From Phytomonospora endophytica (lineage in GTDB: Bacteria > Actinomycetota > Actinomycetes > Mycobacteriales > Micromonosporaceae), in contig NZ_JACHGT010000015.1 in the NCBI RefSeq assembly GCF_014202425.1, forward strand, positions 62,001 to 126,000: 64,000 nt of DNA, read 5' to 3'. A model generated the notes under the pieces. The model searched no databases. It saw only the letters and a list, made by a program, of their open reading frames with translations, and was not told the DNA's origin. Both the position numbers and the translations under genes were made by a program. Shown piece after piece: positions 32,865 through 41,815 of the stretch; position 1 is the first letter of the stretch, and every line of letters starts with the position of its first letter.

Positions 32865-33854
32865 ATGACTGACACCGAAGACACCAGGGACAACGCGACC
32901 ACCGAGGAGACGGCACCCGAGGAGACGACCCCCGCGGCGAAACCCCGCAGCCGCCGGCGCGTCCTCGCCGGAGCCGTCGGCGCCACGGTCGGCCTGGCCG
33001 CCGGAGCCGTCGGCTCCGCCGTCGCCCTGCAGGGCGCGGGAACACCGCCGGTCGTCGAACCCGCCTCGGCCCGGCGCTTCGAGAACAAGGTCGTGATCAT
33101 CACCGGCGCGACCTCGGGCATCGGGCGCGCCGCCGCGACGCTCTTCGCGGCCGAGGGTGCGAAGGTCTCCTTCTGCGGAAGGCGCGAGCAACTCGGCCGC
33201 GAGGTCGAACGCGAGATCCGCGACGCCGGCGGTGAGGCCACCTACGTGCGCGCCGACGTGCGCGTCGAAGAAGACGTCCGCGCCTTCGTCGAGCAGACCG
33301 TGTCCGTCTACGGCGGCCTCGACGTGTGCTTCAACAACGCCGGCATCTCCATCGAGAAACGCCTCCACGAGCTCACCGCCGCCGAATGGGACGACGTCGT
33401 CGGCACCGACCTGCGAGGTGTCTTCCTCGCCATGAAGTACCAGGTCCCGCACCTCATCGAACGCGGCGGAGGCACCATCGTGGTCACCTCCTCCTCGAAC
33501 GCCATCTCGACCGCCGAGAACAAGTCCGCCTACGCCTCGGCCAAACGCGCGCTCATCGGCCTCGTCCAGGCCGCCGCGCACGACTACGCCGCCGACGGGA
33601 TCCGCGTCAACGCCCTGGTCCCCGGCACGACGAACACCGACTTCGTCCGCCGCCTCGCCGGGGCCGAGAACCTCCCCGACGAGGTGTGGGCGACGATGGC
33701 CACCGCCTTCGGCAAGGCCAGCGTCCCGGGCCTCGCGCGCATGGCCACGCCCGAGGAGATCGCGGTCGGCGCGCTGGCGCTCGCCTCCGGCGAGTTCCCG
33801 TACATGACCGGCAACCAGCTGGTCCTCGACGGCGGCAAGACCGCCCATCAGTGA
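32865..33854 (+). CDS. SDR oxidoreductase with a Tat-type N-terminus
   Basis: The protein has 329 residues from the ATG at 32865. An acidic, Thr/Glu-rich leader of about 27 residues is followed by the twin-arginine motif SRRRVLAG (residues 29-36) and a hydrophobic stretch to about 55. A classical SDR then follows: TGATSGIG (80-87), NNAG (157-160), and catalytic Tyr223/Lys227 in YASAK. Export of a folded, NAD(P)-containing SDR by Tat, or its anchoring at the membrane, is unusual for this normally cytosolic family. There is no Ala-x-Ala site right after the hydrophobic part, so an uncleaved anchor is possible. It is convergent with IclR, with a 7-bp overlap of coding ends. Confidence 0.83.
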   Translation: MTDTEDTRDNATTEETAPEETTPAAKPRSRRRVLAGAVGATVGLAAGAVGSAVALQGAGTPPVVEPASARRFENKVVIITGATSGIGRAAATLFAAEGAKVSFCGRREQLGREVEREIRDAGGEATYVRADVRVEEDVRAFVEQTVSVYGGLDVCFNNAGISIEKRLHELTAAEWDDVVGTDLRGVFLAMKYQVPHLIERGGGTIVVTSSSNAISTAENKSAYASAKRALIGLVQAAAHDYAADGIRVNALVPGTTNTDFVRRLAGAENLPDEVWATMATAFGKASVPGLARMATPEEIAVGALALASGEFPYMTGNQLVLDGGKTAHQ

Positions 33855-34546
33855 CGCGCAAGCACCGCCCCGGCCGCGGCCGCCGTCCGCCGCAGCGCGG
33901 CGACCGCGCCGGGCGGGATCGCGGTCCGTCCCGCCAGCGCCAGCGCGCCGGCGGGACGGCCGTGCGGTCCCGGTACGGCGACGGCGACGTGCGTGCGGCC
34001 CGGCCGCCACTCCTCGCGCGACACCGCGACCTCGCCGTGCCGGATCCGGCGGAGCCGTTCGGTGAGCAGGCCGGGTGCGGTGACCGTGTACGGCGTCAGC
34101 CGCGCGGGCGCGGCCAGCGCGGAGGCGCGGACGTCGTCGTCGGCCCAGGCCAGGAGGACCAGCCCGGCGGCGGTGGCATGCCAGGGGAGGAGCGTGCCGT
34201 CGGGCACGAGCCCACCGCTCTCGCCGATGACCAGGGCACCCGCCGTGTCGGCGACGGCGACGTGCGCGGAGTGCCCGGTGGCGGCGTGCAGGATGGGAAG
34301 GCCGACGGCGTCGCGCAGCCGCTGGGGGCAGGGCGCGCGGTTGCCGAGGACCCACAGGCGCGTGCCGAGGCGGTAGGAGCCGTCGGCCTGCCGTTCCAGC
34401 CCTCCCCACGCGACCAGCTCGCGGACCAGCCGCAGCGTCGTCGGCGCCGGAAGGCCGGTGCGGGCGGCGATGGCGCTCAAGCGCAGGGACGGCACGCCGT
34501 CGCCGAACGCGTCGAGCACCGACAGACTCCTCGCGACCACGGGCAT
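33848..34546 (-). CDS. IclR-family transcriptional regulator
   Basis: The protein has 232 residues; the ATG follows AAAGGAG. The N-terminal winged HTH is LRLSAIAARTGLPAPTTLRLVRELVAWG. The effector domain contains LHAATGHSAHVAVADTAGALVIGESGG and ends near EEWRPGRTHVAVAVPGPHGRPAGALALAG. It is divergent from the nitroreductase gene (92-bp gap) and probably controls it. The effector is unknown; IclR members usually sense aromatic or small organic acids. Confidence 0.86.
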   Translation of the reverse strand: MPVVARSLSVLDAFGDGVPSLRLSAIAARTGLPAPTTLRLVRELVAWGGLERQADGSYRLGTRLWVLGNRAPCPQRLRDAVGLPILHAATGHSAHVAVADTAGALVIGESGGLVPDGTLLPWHATAAGLVLLAWADDDVRASALAAPARLTPYTVTAPGLLTERLRRIRHGEVAVSREEWRPGRTHVAVAVPGPHGRPAGALALAGRTAIPPGAVAALRRTAAAAGAVLARH

Positions 34547-34638
34547 GCGTCACTCCTTTCACGTCGTGGAACTCGCGCCTTGCCGAACTCTGCAACGCGC
34601 GCCGAGGCTGGGACTTCCCCACCGAGCGAAGGAATCCC

Positions 34639-35289
34639 ATGCGCCTCAACCTCTCCGCCGACGAGGTCCTGTCCACCACCCGCGCGGTCCGCCGCCGCCT
34701 CGACCTCGACCGCCCCGTTCCGCGAGCGCTCATCGAGGAGTGCGTCGACCTCGCCACCCAGGCCCCGACCGGCCGCAACCGCCAGCGCTGGCACTTCATC
34801 GTCGTCACCGACCGCGCCCGCATCGCCGCCCTCGCCGGCATCTGGCGCCGCGCGACCGCCGTCGCGCAGGGTGCGCCGTTGACGCGACGCGACATCGAGC
34901 GCATGTCGGCGCATCCGCGTTCGACGCGGAAGGTCATGGACGGGTTCGTGCACCTCCACGACAACCTCCACCGCGTGCCCGCGATCGTGATCCCCGCCGT
35001 CGAGGGCCGCACCGACGGCACCGACGTCACCGAGCAGGCCGGCACCTGGGGCTCGATCCTGCCCGCCGTGTGGAGTTTCATGCTCGCCGCCCGAGAACGC
35101 GGCCTCGGTACGGTCTGGACGACCGGGCAGGCGCCCCTCGAACGGGAGATGGCCGGCCTCCTCGGCGTTCCGTACCGGCGGGTGATGCTCGCCGCCTTCG
35201 TCCCCCTCGCCTACACGATCGGGACGGATTTCCGGCCGGCGAAGCGGATCGCGCGCGAGGAGGTGCTGCACTGGGACGGGTGGGCGTGA
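34639..35289 (+). CDS. Nitroreductase-family flavoprotein
   Basis: The protein has 216 residues; the ATG follows AAGGA. FMN-binding features include TTRAVRRRLDLDRPVP at the start (the Arg-rich FMN phosphate site), CVDLATQAPTGRNRQRWHFIVV and GLGTVWTTGQAPLEREMAGLLGVP. The typical length is about 200. Such enzymes use NAD(P)H to reduce nitro compounds, quinones or enones. It is divergent from the IclR regulator, a common arrangement for inducible detoxification. It converges on the histidine kinase gene, with the two stops about 4 bp apart. Confidence 0.86.
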   Translation: MRLNLSADEVLSTTRAVRRRLDLDRPVPRALIEECVDLATQAPTGRNRQRWHFIVVTDRARIAALAGIWRRATAVAQGAPLTRRDIERMSAHPRSTRKVMDGFVHLHDNLHRVPAIVIPAVEGRTDGTDVTEQAGTWGSILPAVWSFMLAARERGLGTVWTTGQAPLEREMAGLLGVPYRRVMLAAFVPLAYTIGTDFRPAKRIAREEVLHWDGWA

Positions 35290-35292
35290 ACC

Positions 35293-36429
35293 CTACTCGG
35301 CCCCGGGCAGGCTCACCGTGACGATCAGCCCGCCGTCGTCGCGCGGCTCCGCCCGCACGTCGCCGCCGTGGCCGTGGGCGATGGCCCGCACGATCGACAG
35401 ACCGAGCCCGGCCCCTGCGACACCGCCCGCCGACCGTTCGGCGGCCAGCCGCCGGAAAGGCTCGAACAGCGTCGGGATGTCGTAGGGCGCGATGCGCGGG
35501 CCGGTGTTGGCGACCCGTGTCTCCACGCGGCCCTCGTCGGTCCGCCCGCTCGTGACGCGCACCCATCCGCCGGGCAGGTTGTGCCGCACGGCGTTCTCCA
35601 CGAGGTTCTGCACCAGCCGCTCCAGCAGGACCGGGTTGCCCTCGACCGGCGCCTCCTCGGCCTTCGCCTCGACGACCACGTCGCCGTGGTCCACCCAGGC
35701 GCTGACGTGCTCGACGATGTCGGCGAGGTCCACATAGGACCGTTCACCGATGTCGCGCTCCGACTTCGCCAGCAGGAGCAGCCCGTCGATCAGCTTCTCG
35801 TGCCGGGCGTTGATCTCCAGCAGGGTGTCGCCGAGCTGCCGGATCTCCGGCGTCGCGGCCCGGCGGTTCACCGCGACCTCCAGCAGCGCCCGGTTCAGTG
35901 TCAGCGGCGTGCGCAGCTCGTGCGAGGCGTTGGCGATGAACGTCCGCTGCGCGTCGAAGGAGTGGTCGAGACGTGCGAGCATCACGTCGAAGGTGTCGGC
36001 GAGTTCCCGGATCTCGTCGGCGGGTCCCTGGAGCGCGATCCGTTCGTGCAGGCCGCGTTCGCCGGTGTGCGGGTCGGCGATGCGGCGGGCGGTGTCGGTG
36101 ATCCGGTGCAGCGGCTGGAGCATGCGCCCGGCGATGAGCCAGCCGAGCGCGATGGAGGCCGCGGCGACGACGGCCAGCGCGATCGCGCCCTGCCGGAGCA
36201 TCGTGGCCTGTGCCTCGTGCTGGGTCATCCGGGCGATGCTGGACAGCAGTCCCGGTTCGACGCCCGGCGGCGGTGCGTCGCCCGTGGCGCCGCGCAGCGC
36301 GACCTCGCTCGGCGGCTGCTGGTTCATGAGCAGGTAGGTCGCGGCGAGCATGACGGTTCCGGCGGCCAGCAACAGCACGCCGTAGACGAGGGTGAGCCGC
36401 GCGCGGAGGGTCAGGACGGGGAGTTTCAC
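35293..36429 (-). CDS. Sensor histidine kinase
   Basis: The protein has 378 residues; the GTG start overlaps the response-regulator stop (GTGA). TM1 is at about residues 12-34, a short extracytoplasmic loop at about 35-80, TM2 at about 81-102, then HAMP. HisKA carries His170 in FIANASHELRTPLTLNRALLE. The ATPase region has an N-box (QNLVENAVRHN) and a G-box (GAGLGLSIVRAIAHGHGG). The loop is small, so the stimulus may be sensed in the membrane. It partners with the regulator at 36426 and probably controls the divergent lipoprotein/MacB-type operon. Confidence 0.88.
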   Translation of the reverse strand: MKLPVLTLRARLTLVYGVLLLAAGTVMLAATYLLMNQQPPSEVALRGATGDAPPPGVEPGLLSSIARMTQHEAQATMLRQGAIALAVVAAASIALGWLIAGRMLQPLHRITDTARRIADPHTGERGLHERIALQGPADEIRELADTFDVMLARLDHSFDAQRTFIANASHELRTPLTLNRALLEVAVNRRAATPEIRQLGDTLLEINARHEKLIDGLLLLAKSERDIGERSYVDLADIVEHVSAWVDHGDVVVEAKAEEAPVEGNPVLLERLVQNLVENAVRHNLPGGWVRVTSGRTDEGRVETRVANTGPRIAPYDIPTLFEPFRRLAAERSAGGVAGAGLGLSIVRAIAHGHGGDVRAEPRDDGGLIVTVSLPGAE

Positions 36430-37082
36430 GGGATCCGGTACCCCACTCCCGGTTCGGTGAGCACGATCGGCGGTTCGCCGAGCTTGCGGCGCAGCTTGTG
36501 GATCGTGATCCGCACCGCCGTGGTGAAGGGGTCGGCGTTCTCGTCCCACGCCTTCTCCAGGAGGTGCTCGGCCGACACCGCCGCGCCCTCGGCCCGCAGC
36601 AGCTCGGCGAGGACGGCGAACTCCTTACGCGACAGCGGCACGTACCGCCCGTCGCGGTGGACCTGCCGCCGGTGCTGGTCGAGGCGGATGCCGGCGCGTT
36701 CGAGCAGGGGCGCGGCCGCTGGGCGCGCGCGACGGCCGAGGGCGTTCACGCGGGCCGAGAGCTCGCGGAAGGCGAAGGGTTTCGGGAGGTAGTCGTCGGC
36801 GCCGATGGCGAGCCCGGCGACGCGGTCGTCGACGTCGCCGGCGGCGGTCAGCATCAGGATCCGCGCGTCGCCGCCGGAAACGGCGATCTCGCGGCACACG
36901 TCGTCCCCGTGCACGACGGGAAGGTCGCGGTCGAGGATCACCACGTCGTAGTCGTTGACGCCGAAACGTTCCAGCGCCGCCCCGCCGTCGAGGGCGATGT
37001 CCACCGCGTGCGCCTCGTCGCGCAGCCACTCCGCCACCGCGTCGGCGAGGAGCCCTTCGTCTTCGACCACGAGTATCCGCAT
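36426..37082 (-). CDS. OmpR/PhoB-family response regulator
   Basis: The protein has 218 residues from the ATG at 37082 (MRILVVEDEG). The phosphoacceptor is Asp51 in VVILDRDLPVVHG, and the switch Lys101 is in DDYLPKPF. The C-terminal winged helix has RYVPLSRKEFAVLAELLRAEG and RITIHKLRRKLGEPP. It is cotranscribed with the kinase. A 14-bp perfect inverted repeat in the divergent gap (37101-37150) is the best candidate control element. Confidence 0.9.
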   Translation of the reverse strand: MRILVVEDEGLLADAVAEWLRDEAHAVDIALDGGAALERFGVNDYDVVILDRDLPVVHGDDVCREIAVSGGDARILMLTAAGDVDDRVAGLAIGADDYLPKPFAFRELSARVNALGRRARPAAAPLLERAGIRLDQHRRQVHRDGRYVPLSRKEFAVLAELLRAEGAAVSAEHLLEKAWDENADPFTTAVRITIHKLRRKLGEPPIVLTEPGVGYRIP

Positions 37083-37100
37083 GTGCCCATCATGATCGGT

Positions 37101-37150
37101 GGGGTGTTGCGCGGGCGTTTCCGTTTCGGTCCACGGCCGCGCAACACCCC
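37101..37150. promoter_or_regulatory. 14-bp perfect inverted repeat between regulator and efflux operon
   Basis: The left arm GGGGTGTTGCGCGG (37101-37114) and right arm CCGCGCAACACCCC (37137-37150) are separated by 22 bases. The element occupies the divergent gap between the response regulator and the lipoprotein gene, so it may be a dyad operator or an RNA hairpin in either leader. Confidence 0.55.
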
Positions 37151-37207
37151 CTCGCCTGTACTTCTCCCGTGGCCGGCGAACGCCCGGCGCGGAGAAGGAA
37201 AGAGACA

Positions 37208-37747
37208 ATGCGCATCAGAACGGCACTGGTACTGGCGGCCCTGGCGCTGAGCCTGACCGCCTGCGGGTCGGCCGGTGACGGCGAGGGCGTCGCCACCGCC
37301 GGAGGCGACGGCGCGGCACCCTCGGCGGGCTCGACGCTCAGCGACGCCGAGGCGAGGCTGAAGTTCGGGGAGTGCATGCGCGAGCACGGCATCGACATCC
37401 CCGATCCGGACCCCGACGCCGAGGGAATCCAGATCCAGCTGCCCGAAGGCGTCGACCCCGAAGACGCCAAGGCCGCCACGGAGGAGTGCGAGCAGTTTCT
37501 GCCCGACGGCGGGGCACCGCCCAAGGCCGACCCGGAGAGGATCGAGGAACAGCGCCTTTTCGCGGAGTGCATGCGCGAGAACGGCATCGAGGGCTTTCCC
37601 GACCCCGACCCGGAGACCGGCGGGATCATCGTCGAGGGCGACGCCTTCGATCCGAGCGGTGCGGAGTTCAAGGCCGCCGAGGAGGCGTGCGCCCAGTACA
37701 AGCCGACGGGCCCGGAGGGCGAGGACTCCGAGGACGGTGAGAACTGA
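37208..37747 (+). CDS. Lipoprotein with duplicated ECMRE(H/N)GI motif
   Basis: The protein has 179 residues from the ATG at 37208 (GAAGGAAAGA upstream). The lipobox is LTAC with Cys19. The mature, acidic protein contains two copies of one motif: FGECMREHGIDIPDPDPDAEG near residue 56 and FAECMRENGIEGFPDPDPETGG near 120. Each is followed by a second Cys (EECEQF and EEACAQY), so each repeat may form a disulfide. Such lipoproteins sit at the head of peptidoglycan-binding adaptor/MacB-type operons in actinomycetes; the role is unknown. The repeat suggests an internal duplication. The stop overlaps the next start (TGATG). Confidence 0.8.
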   Translation: MRIRTALVLAALALSLTACGSAGDGEGVATAGGDGAAPSAGSTLSDAEARLKFGECMREHGIDIPDPDPDAEGIQIQLPEGVDPEDAKAATEECEQFLPDGGAPPKADPERIEEQRLFAECMRENGIEGFPDPDPETGGIIVEGDAFDPSGAEFKAAEEACAQYKPTGPEGEDSEDGEN

Positions 37748-38820
37748 TGGCCCGCGCACGCGGCCGCCGGATCCGGCGCGTGAGCCTCGCCGTCGCCATC
37801 GCCCTGGCTCTCGGAGCCACCGCCGCGGCCACCTACGGCTTCGGTTTCGGCGATGACGGCGGGACCGCCGACGGCGCCGACCTGCCGCCCGCGACGGCCG
37901 AGGTCACCCGCCAGACCCTCGTCGACCGGCGCTCGGAGATCGGCGAGCTCGGCTACGGCGACGACAAGACCTACACCTCGCGCCTCACCGGCACGCTGAC
38001 CCGCCTCCCGAAGGCCGACGCCACGATCAAACGCGGCAAGGCCCTCTGCGAGATCGACGACCTGCCCGTCGTCCTGCTGTACGGCACGCTGCCGTCCTAC
38101 CGGGAACTCGCCGTCGGCGGTGAGGGCGCCGACGTCGAGCGGTTCGAGAAGAACCTCGCCGAACTCGGCTACACCGGCTTCACCGTGGACGAGACCTACT
38201 CCAATGCCACCGCCACCTCGGTGAAGGAGTGGCAGGCCGACCTCGGCCTGCCCGAGACCGGCACGGTCGAACTGGGCCGGATCGTCTATGCGCCCTCGTC
38301 GGTGCGCGTCAAGACGCTCGACGCGGCCCTCGGCGACGCCGTTGGGCCGGGCACCGCCCTGCTGACCTACACCGGCAAGGAGAAGGTCGTCACCGTCGAA
38401 CTCGACGAGTCCGCCATCGGCCTCGTCGAGGACGGCGACGCGGTGCGGGTCGAACTCCCCGACGGGAAGAAGCCCGAGGGGAGGATCGAGCGCACCCAGA
38501 CGGTCATCGTGCCCGGCCAGGGCGACGAGGAGGCCGAGACCAAGATCGAGGTCACCGTGACCGTCGACGACGCCAAGGCCATCGCCGACTACGACAGCGC
38601 CTCCGTGAAGGTCCTGTTCACCTCCGGTCAGCGTGAGAACGTCCTCACCGTCCCGGTGACGGCCCTCCTCGCGCTCGCCGAAGGCGGCTACGGACTGGAG
38701 ATCGTGGAGGGCTCCTCGACGCGGATCATCGTGGTGGAGACCGGGCTGTTCGCCGACGGCCGGGTCGAAGTCACCGGCGAGGGCCTCGCCGAGGGCATGA
38801 CCGTCGGAGTTCCGGGATGA
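37747..38820 (+). CDS. Membrane-fusion-type adaptor with peptidoglycan-binding domain
   Basis: The protein has 357 residues. One N-terminal membrane anchor spans about residues 12-32 ([21 protein letters not shown]). A lipoyl/HlyD-like barrel strand set follows ([30 protein letters not shown]), interrupted at about 125-180 by a PG_binding_1 module ([40 protein letters not shown]). The C-terminal part resembles MacA-type adaptors ([26 protein letters not shown]). The likely role is to couple the MacB-type ABC pump to the cell wall. It overlaps the ATPase gene by 4 bp. Confidence 0.83.
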   Translation: MARARGRRIRRVSLAVAIALALGATAAATYGFGFGDDGGTADGADLPPATAEVTRQTLVDRRSEIGELGYGDDKTYTSRLTGTLTRLPKADATIKRGKALCEIDDLPVVLLYGTLPSYRELAVGGEGADVERFEKNLAELGYTGFTVDETYSNATATSVKEWQADLGLPETGTVELGRIVYAPSSVRVKTLDAALGDAVGPGTALLTYTGKEKVVTVELDESAIGLVEDGDAVRVELPDGKKPEGRIERTQTVIVPGQGDEEAETKIEVTVTVDDAKAIADYDSASVKVLFTSGQRENVLTVPVTALLALAEGGYGLEIVEGSSTRIIVVETGLFADGRVEVTGEGLAEGMTVGVPG

Positions 38821-39497
38821 GCGGGCCCATCGTCGAACTCGACGAGGTCACCAGGTCCTATCCGGGCGGTGTGACGGCCGTCCGGGAGATCTCCCTGCGG
38901 ATCGCGCACGGCGAGATGGCCGCGATCGTGGGTCCCTCGGGTTCGGGGAAGTCGACGATGCTGAACCTGATCGGGACCCTCGACCGGCCCACCACGGGTT
39001 CGGTCCGCATCGACGGTTTCGACGTCGCGGCCCTGTCCGACCGCCGCGTGTCGGCGCTGCGGGCGCAACGGATCGGCTTCGTGTTCCAGTCCTTCCACCT
39101 CGCGCCCGGCCAGACCGCCCTCGACAACGTCGCCGACGGGCTCCTCTACTCGGGCACCGGCCTGCGGGAACGGCGGAGACGAGCCGCGTCCGCCCTGGAG
39201 CGGGTCGAGCTCGGCGGCCGCGCGTCGCACCTGCCGCACGAGCTGTCGGGCGGTGAACGGCAGCGGGTCGCGATCGCCCGTGCCGTCGTCGGCGACCCGC
39301 CGCTGCTGCTGGCCGACGAGCCGACCGGCAACCTCGACTCCGCATCGGGAGCCTCGGTGATGGCGCTGCTGCGTGGGCTCCACGCGGCCGGGACCACGGT
39401 CCTGGTCATCACCCACGACCGGGACATCGCCGCCGCGCTGCCCCGGCAGGTCGCGATGCGCGACGGCGCCCTGCACCACGAGGAGGCGGCGGCGTGA
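38817..39497 (+). CDS. MacB/LolD-type ABC ATPase
   Basis: The protein has 226 residues. Walker A is [16 protein letters not shown]-loop [13 protein letters not shown], signature [16 protein letters not shown], Walker [17 protein letters not shown]; the ADEPTGNLD string is typical of the LolD/MacB/FtsE group. It works with the permease at 39494 (4-bp overlap) and probably acts by mechanotransmission rather than classical transport. Confidence 0.92.
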   Translation: MSGPIVELDEVTRSYPGGVTAVREISLRIAHGEMAAIVGPSGSGKSTMLNLIGTLDRPTTGSVRIDGFDVAALSDRRVSALRAQRIGFVFQSFHLAPGQTALDNVADGLLYSGTGLRERRRRAASALERVELGGRASHLPHELSGGERQRVAIARAVVGDPPLLLADEPTGNLDSASGASVMALLRGLHAAGTTVLVITHDRDIAAALPRQVAMRDGALHHEEAAA

Positions 39498-40696
39498 ACG
39501 ACACCCTCGTCCCCGCGCGGATGCGGCCGCCGGACGTGCTGCGGGCCGGCGGTGCCGGGCTGCGGACCCGGCCGCTGCGGGTCTTCCTCTCGGCGCTCGG
39601 GATCGCCATCGGGATCGCGGCGATGATCGCGGTCGTCGGGATCTCCTCGTCGAGCCGCGCCGAACTCGACCGGAGGCTGGAGGCTCTGGGCACCAACCTC
39701 CTGACCGTCGAACCGGGTGACACGATCTTCGGTGGCGAGGCGACCCTGCCCGACGCCTCGGTGGAGATGATCGGCCGGATCGCGCCGGTCACCGACGTCT
39801 CGGCCGTCGGGAAGGTCCCCGAGACCTCCGTCTACCGCACCGACAGGATCCCCGAAGGCCGGACCAACGGGCTGGGCGTCAAAGCGGCCGCCCTCGACCT
39901 GCTCACCACCGTCGGCGCGACCGTCGGCGAGGGCGTCTGGCTCAACGCCGCCACCGAGCGCTACCCGGTGGTCGTGCTCGGATCCTCGGCGGCCGAGCGG
40001 CTCGGCGTGGGCAGGACCGACCTAGGCGTGCGGGTCTGGCTCGGCGGGCGGTGGTTCACCGTCGCCGGAATCCTCGACCCGGTCGCGCTCGCCCCCGAAC
40101 TGGATTCGGCCGCGCTCGTCGGCTGGCCCGCCGCGGAGTCCTATCTGGACTTCGACGGGCACCCGACGACGGTCTACACGCGCTCGGTGGAGGAACAGGT
40201 CGAGGCCGTGCGGGACGTGCTCGCCGCGACGGCCAATCCGCGGAGCCCCAACGAGGTCAAGGTCTCGCGGCCATCCGACGCGCTCGCCGCGAAGCAGGCG
40301 ACCAACGAGGCCTTCACGGCCCTGCTGCTGGGGCTCGGGGGAGTGGCGTTGCTGGTCGGCGGTGTCGGGGTGGCCAACACGATGGTGATCTCGGTGCTGG
40401 AGCGGCGATCCGAGATCGGGTTGCGCAGATCCCTGGGCGCCACCAGGGGGCAGATCAGGCTCCAGTTCCTCGCCGAATCCCTGCTGCTGTCGGCACTCGG
40501 GGGACTGGGCGGCGTTCTGCTGGGCATCACCGTCACGACGCTGTACGCGACCACGCAGGGCTGGCCGTCGGTGGTGCCGGTCTGGGCGACGGCGGGCGGT
40601 GTCGCGGCGACGCTCGTCATCGGTGGCATCGCCGGTCTCTACCCGGCGATCCGGGCCGCGCGGCTCTCGCCGACCGAGGCGCTCACCGCTCAGTGA
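39494..40696 (+). CDS. MacB/FtsX-type ABC permease
   Basis: The protein has 400 residues. Helix 1 ([23 protein letters not shown]) is followed by a large extracytoplasmic MacB_PCD domain (about 50-270). Three C-terminal helices follow, with the FtsX coupling motif [37 protein letters not shown]. This is the standard architecture of type VII ABC proteins. With the ATPase, adaptor and lipoprotein it forms a four-gene operon, probably for export of a toxic peptide, antibiotic or lipid under the control of the divergent two-component system. Confidence 0.9.
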   Translation: MNDTLVPARMRPPDVLRAGGAGLRTRPLRVFLSALGIAIGIAAMIAVVGISSSSRAELDRRLEALGTNLLTVEPGDTIFGGEATLPDASVEMIGRIAPVTDVSAVGKVPETSVYRTDRIPEGRTNGLGVKAAALDLLTTVGATVGEGVWLNAATERYPVVVLGSSAAERLGVGRTDLGVRVWLGGRWFTVAGILDPVALAPELDSAALVGWPAAESYLDFDGHPTTVYTRSVEEQVEAVRDVLAATANPRSPNEVKVSRPSDALAAKQATNEAFTALLLGLGGVALLVGGVGVANTMVISVLERRSEIGLRRSLGATRGQIRLQFLAESLLLSALGGLGGVLLGITVTTLYATTQGWPSVVPVWATAGGVAATLVIGGIAGLYPAIRAARLSPTEALTAQ

Positions 40697-40772
40697 GGAC
40701 CGGCGGTCTCCGGGTCAGCGCGAGGTCCGGAAACCGCCGGTTCGGCCGCTCCCCGCGCGCCAGGCTCGATGC

Positions 40773-41285
40773 ATGACCTCCTCACCACGCATTCCCGGGC
40801 TGACCGCCGGAGCGGTCCCGGCCCCGCACACGCCGGAGGAGCTGGCGACGCTGCTGCGGCTGGCGTCGGCGGCGCAGACCGTCGCGATCGGCCACGCCCG
40901 CGACGACGCCTCGCGGGCCGCCGCCACCGCCTTCGGCGAGGCGTGGGAGGCGGCCGGGCGCACGGTCGTCGCGATCGCCGACTGGCCCGAGGAGGCCGCG
41001 TCCTGGCTGCGCCCGGCCCGTCGCCTCACCGAGGCCCGGCCGGACGCCTGGATCATCGCCGGGAGCCCGCACGGCTGGGCTCAGCTGAGCCGTCGCCTGC
41101 GGCACAGCACGGACTGGAATCCCCTGCGCAGCTTCGGTTTCGCCTCCGTCGGCGATCCGGCGGTCGTCCGGCTGTCCGGCGCGGCCGTGCTCGGCATGCG
41201 CGGCGCCGGAGCGGACGGATCGGTGTGGCAGACCGGTTGCGGCCGGATCACCCACCGGCTCAGCCCGGCGCGGTTGACGCGGTAG
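40773..41285 (+). CDS. Small protein of unknown function
   Basis: The protein has 170 residues from the ATG at 40773; upstream frames are Arg-rich and lack a ribosome site. It is soluble, with LATLLRLASAAQTVAIGHARDDASRAAATAFGEAW and a later GGRTVVAIADWPE-like strand, giving alternating helix/strand character. It ends with FASVGDPAVVRLSGAAVLGMRGAGADGSVWQTG. The pattern is reminiscent of a single lobe of periplasmic-binding-like folds often labelled substrate-binding-like in actinomycetes, but there is no signal peptide. I do not assign a function. It is followed by a convergent gene at 41391. Confidence 0.65.
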   Translation: MTSSPRIPGLTAGAVPAPHTPEELATLLRLASAAQTVAIGHARDDASRAAATAFGEAWEAAGRTVVAIADWPEEAASWLRPARRLTEARPDAWIIAGSPHGWAQLSRRLRHSTDWNPLRSFGFASVGDPAVVRLSGAAVLGMRGAGADGSVWQTGCGRITHRLSPARLTR

Positions 41286-41390
41286 GCCTCCGCGGCGCGG
41301 CTCCAGCGATGGGCCTTCCGGCGCGAACGTTGCCCTACCCGTGCGGCGTGCGCGTGTCCACGAGTCCGGGTCGGCGATCGGTGGTCCGCC

Positions 41391-41813
41391 TCAGTGCCAA
41401 CCCTGCTGACTGATCGCCTGGCACACCAGCACCTTCCCACGGGTCCGCGCCGACAGCTCGCGGCCTTCCCGCAGCGCCGGACCCACCACCGAGGTCGCGG
41501 TGAGGAGCTGATGGCCGTGCTCGCCGAACGGCGGGAGCAGCAGCTGGAACGGCTGCGGCGGCCGGTCCGGCGCCTGCGTGGCGTCGGGCCGCCAGACCCG
41601 GACCTCCCGTCCGGTGTTGTAGAGGGCGACCCGCTCCAGGAGGGACAGGCTCGTGTAGCCCATGGGGATCGCGTCGAGCAACTCCGCGAAGGACGGGGTC
41701 CAGTCGTCGGCGAAGACGAGCGAGGGACGGCCGCGCGCCCAGTAGAAGCGGCCCGCCCGCCCGCCGGCGCGAAACAGTTCCCCTCCGTCCGCGGGCCAGT
41801 CGAGGCTCTCCAC
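41391..41813 (-). CDS. Small protein of unknown function downstream of the NUDIX gene
   Basis: The protein has 140 residues. GTG at 41813 starts two bases after the NUDIX stop codon, suggesting translational coupling; AGGGG is the only ribosome-like sequence. The protein reads ESLDWPADGGELFRAGGRAGRFYWARG, then LVFADDWTPSFAELLDAIPMGYTSLSLLERVALYNTGREVRVW, and ends GKVLVCQAISQQGWH. It is soluble with two strongly patterned segments. I do not recognise a family. Codon bias matches its neighbours, and its frame continues beyond the NUDIX stop, which explains why longer readings of this frame exist. Confidence 0.6.
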   Translation of the reverse strand: MESLDWPADGGELFRAGGRAGRFYWARGRPSLVFADDWTPSFAELLDAIPMGYTSLSLLERVALYNTGREVRVWRPDATQAPDRPPQPFQLLLPPFGEHGHQLLTATSVVGPALREGRELSARTRGKVLVCQAISQQGWH

Positions 41814-41815
41814 CC

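Noticed and set aside
32774-33241. N-terminal extension of the LAL regulator
   Set aside because: It would place about 155 Ser/Ala/Arg-rich residues before the P-loop region and cover the divergent SDR gene. The ATG at 32773 gives the normal layout with the P-loop near residue 25.
32817-35081. A 754-codon minus-strand open frame
   Set aside because: It runs opposite to the SDR and nitroreductase genes, and in another frame through the real IclR gene. Composition and lack of motifs mark it as a shadow.
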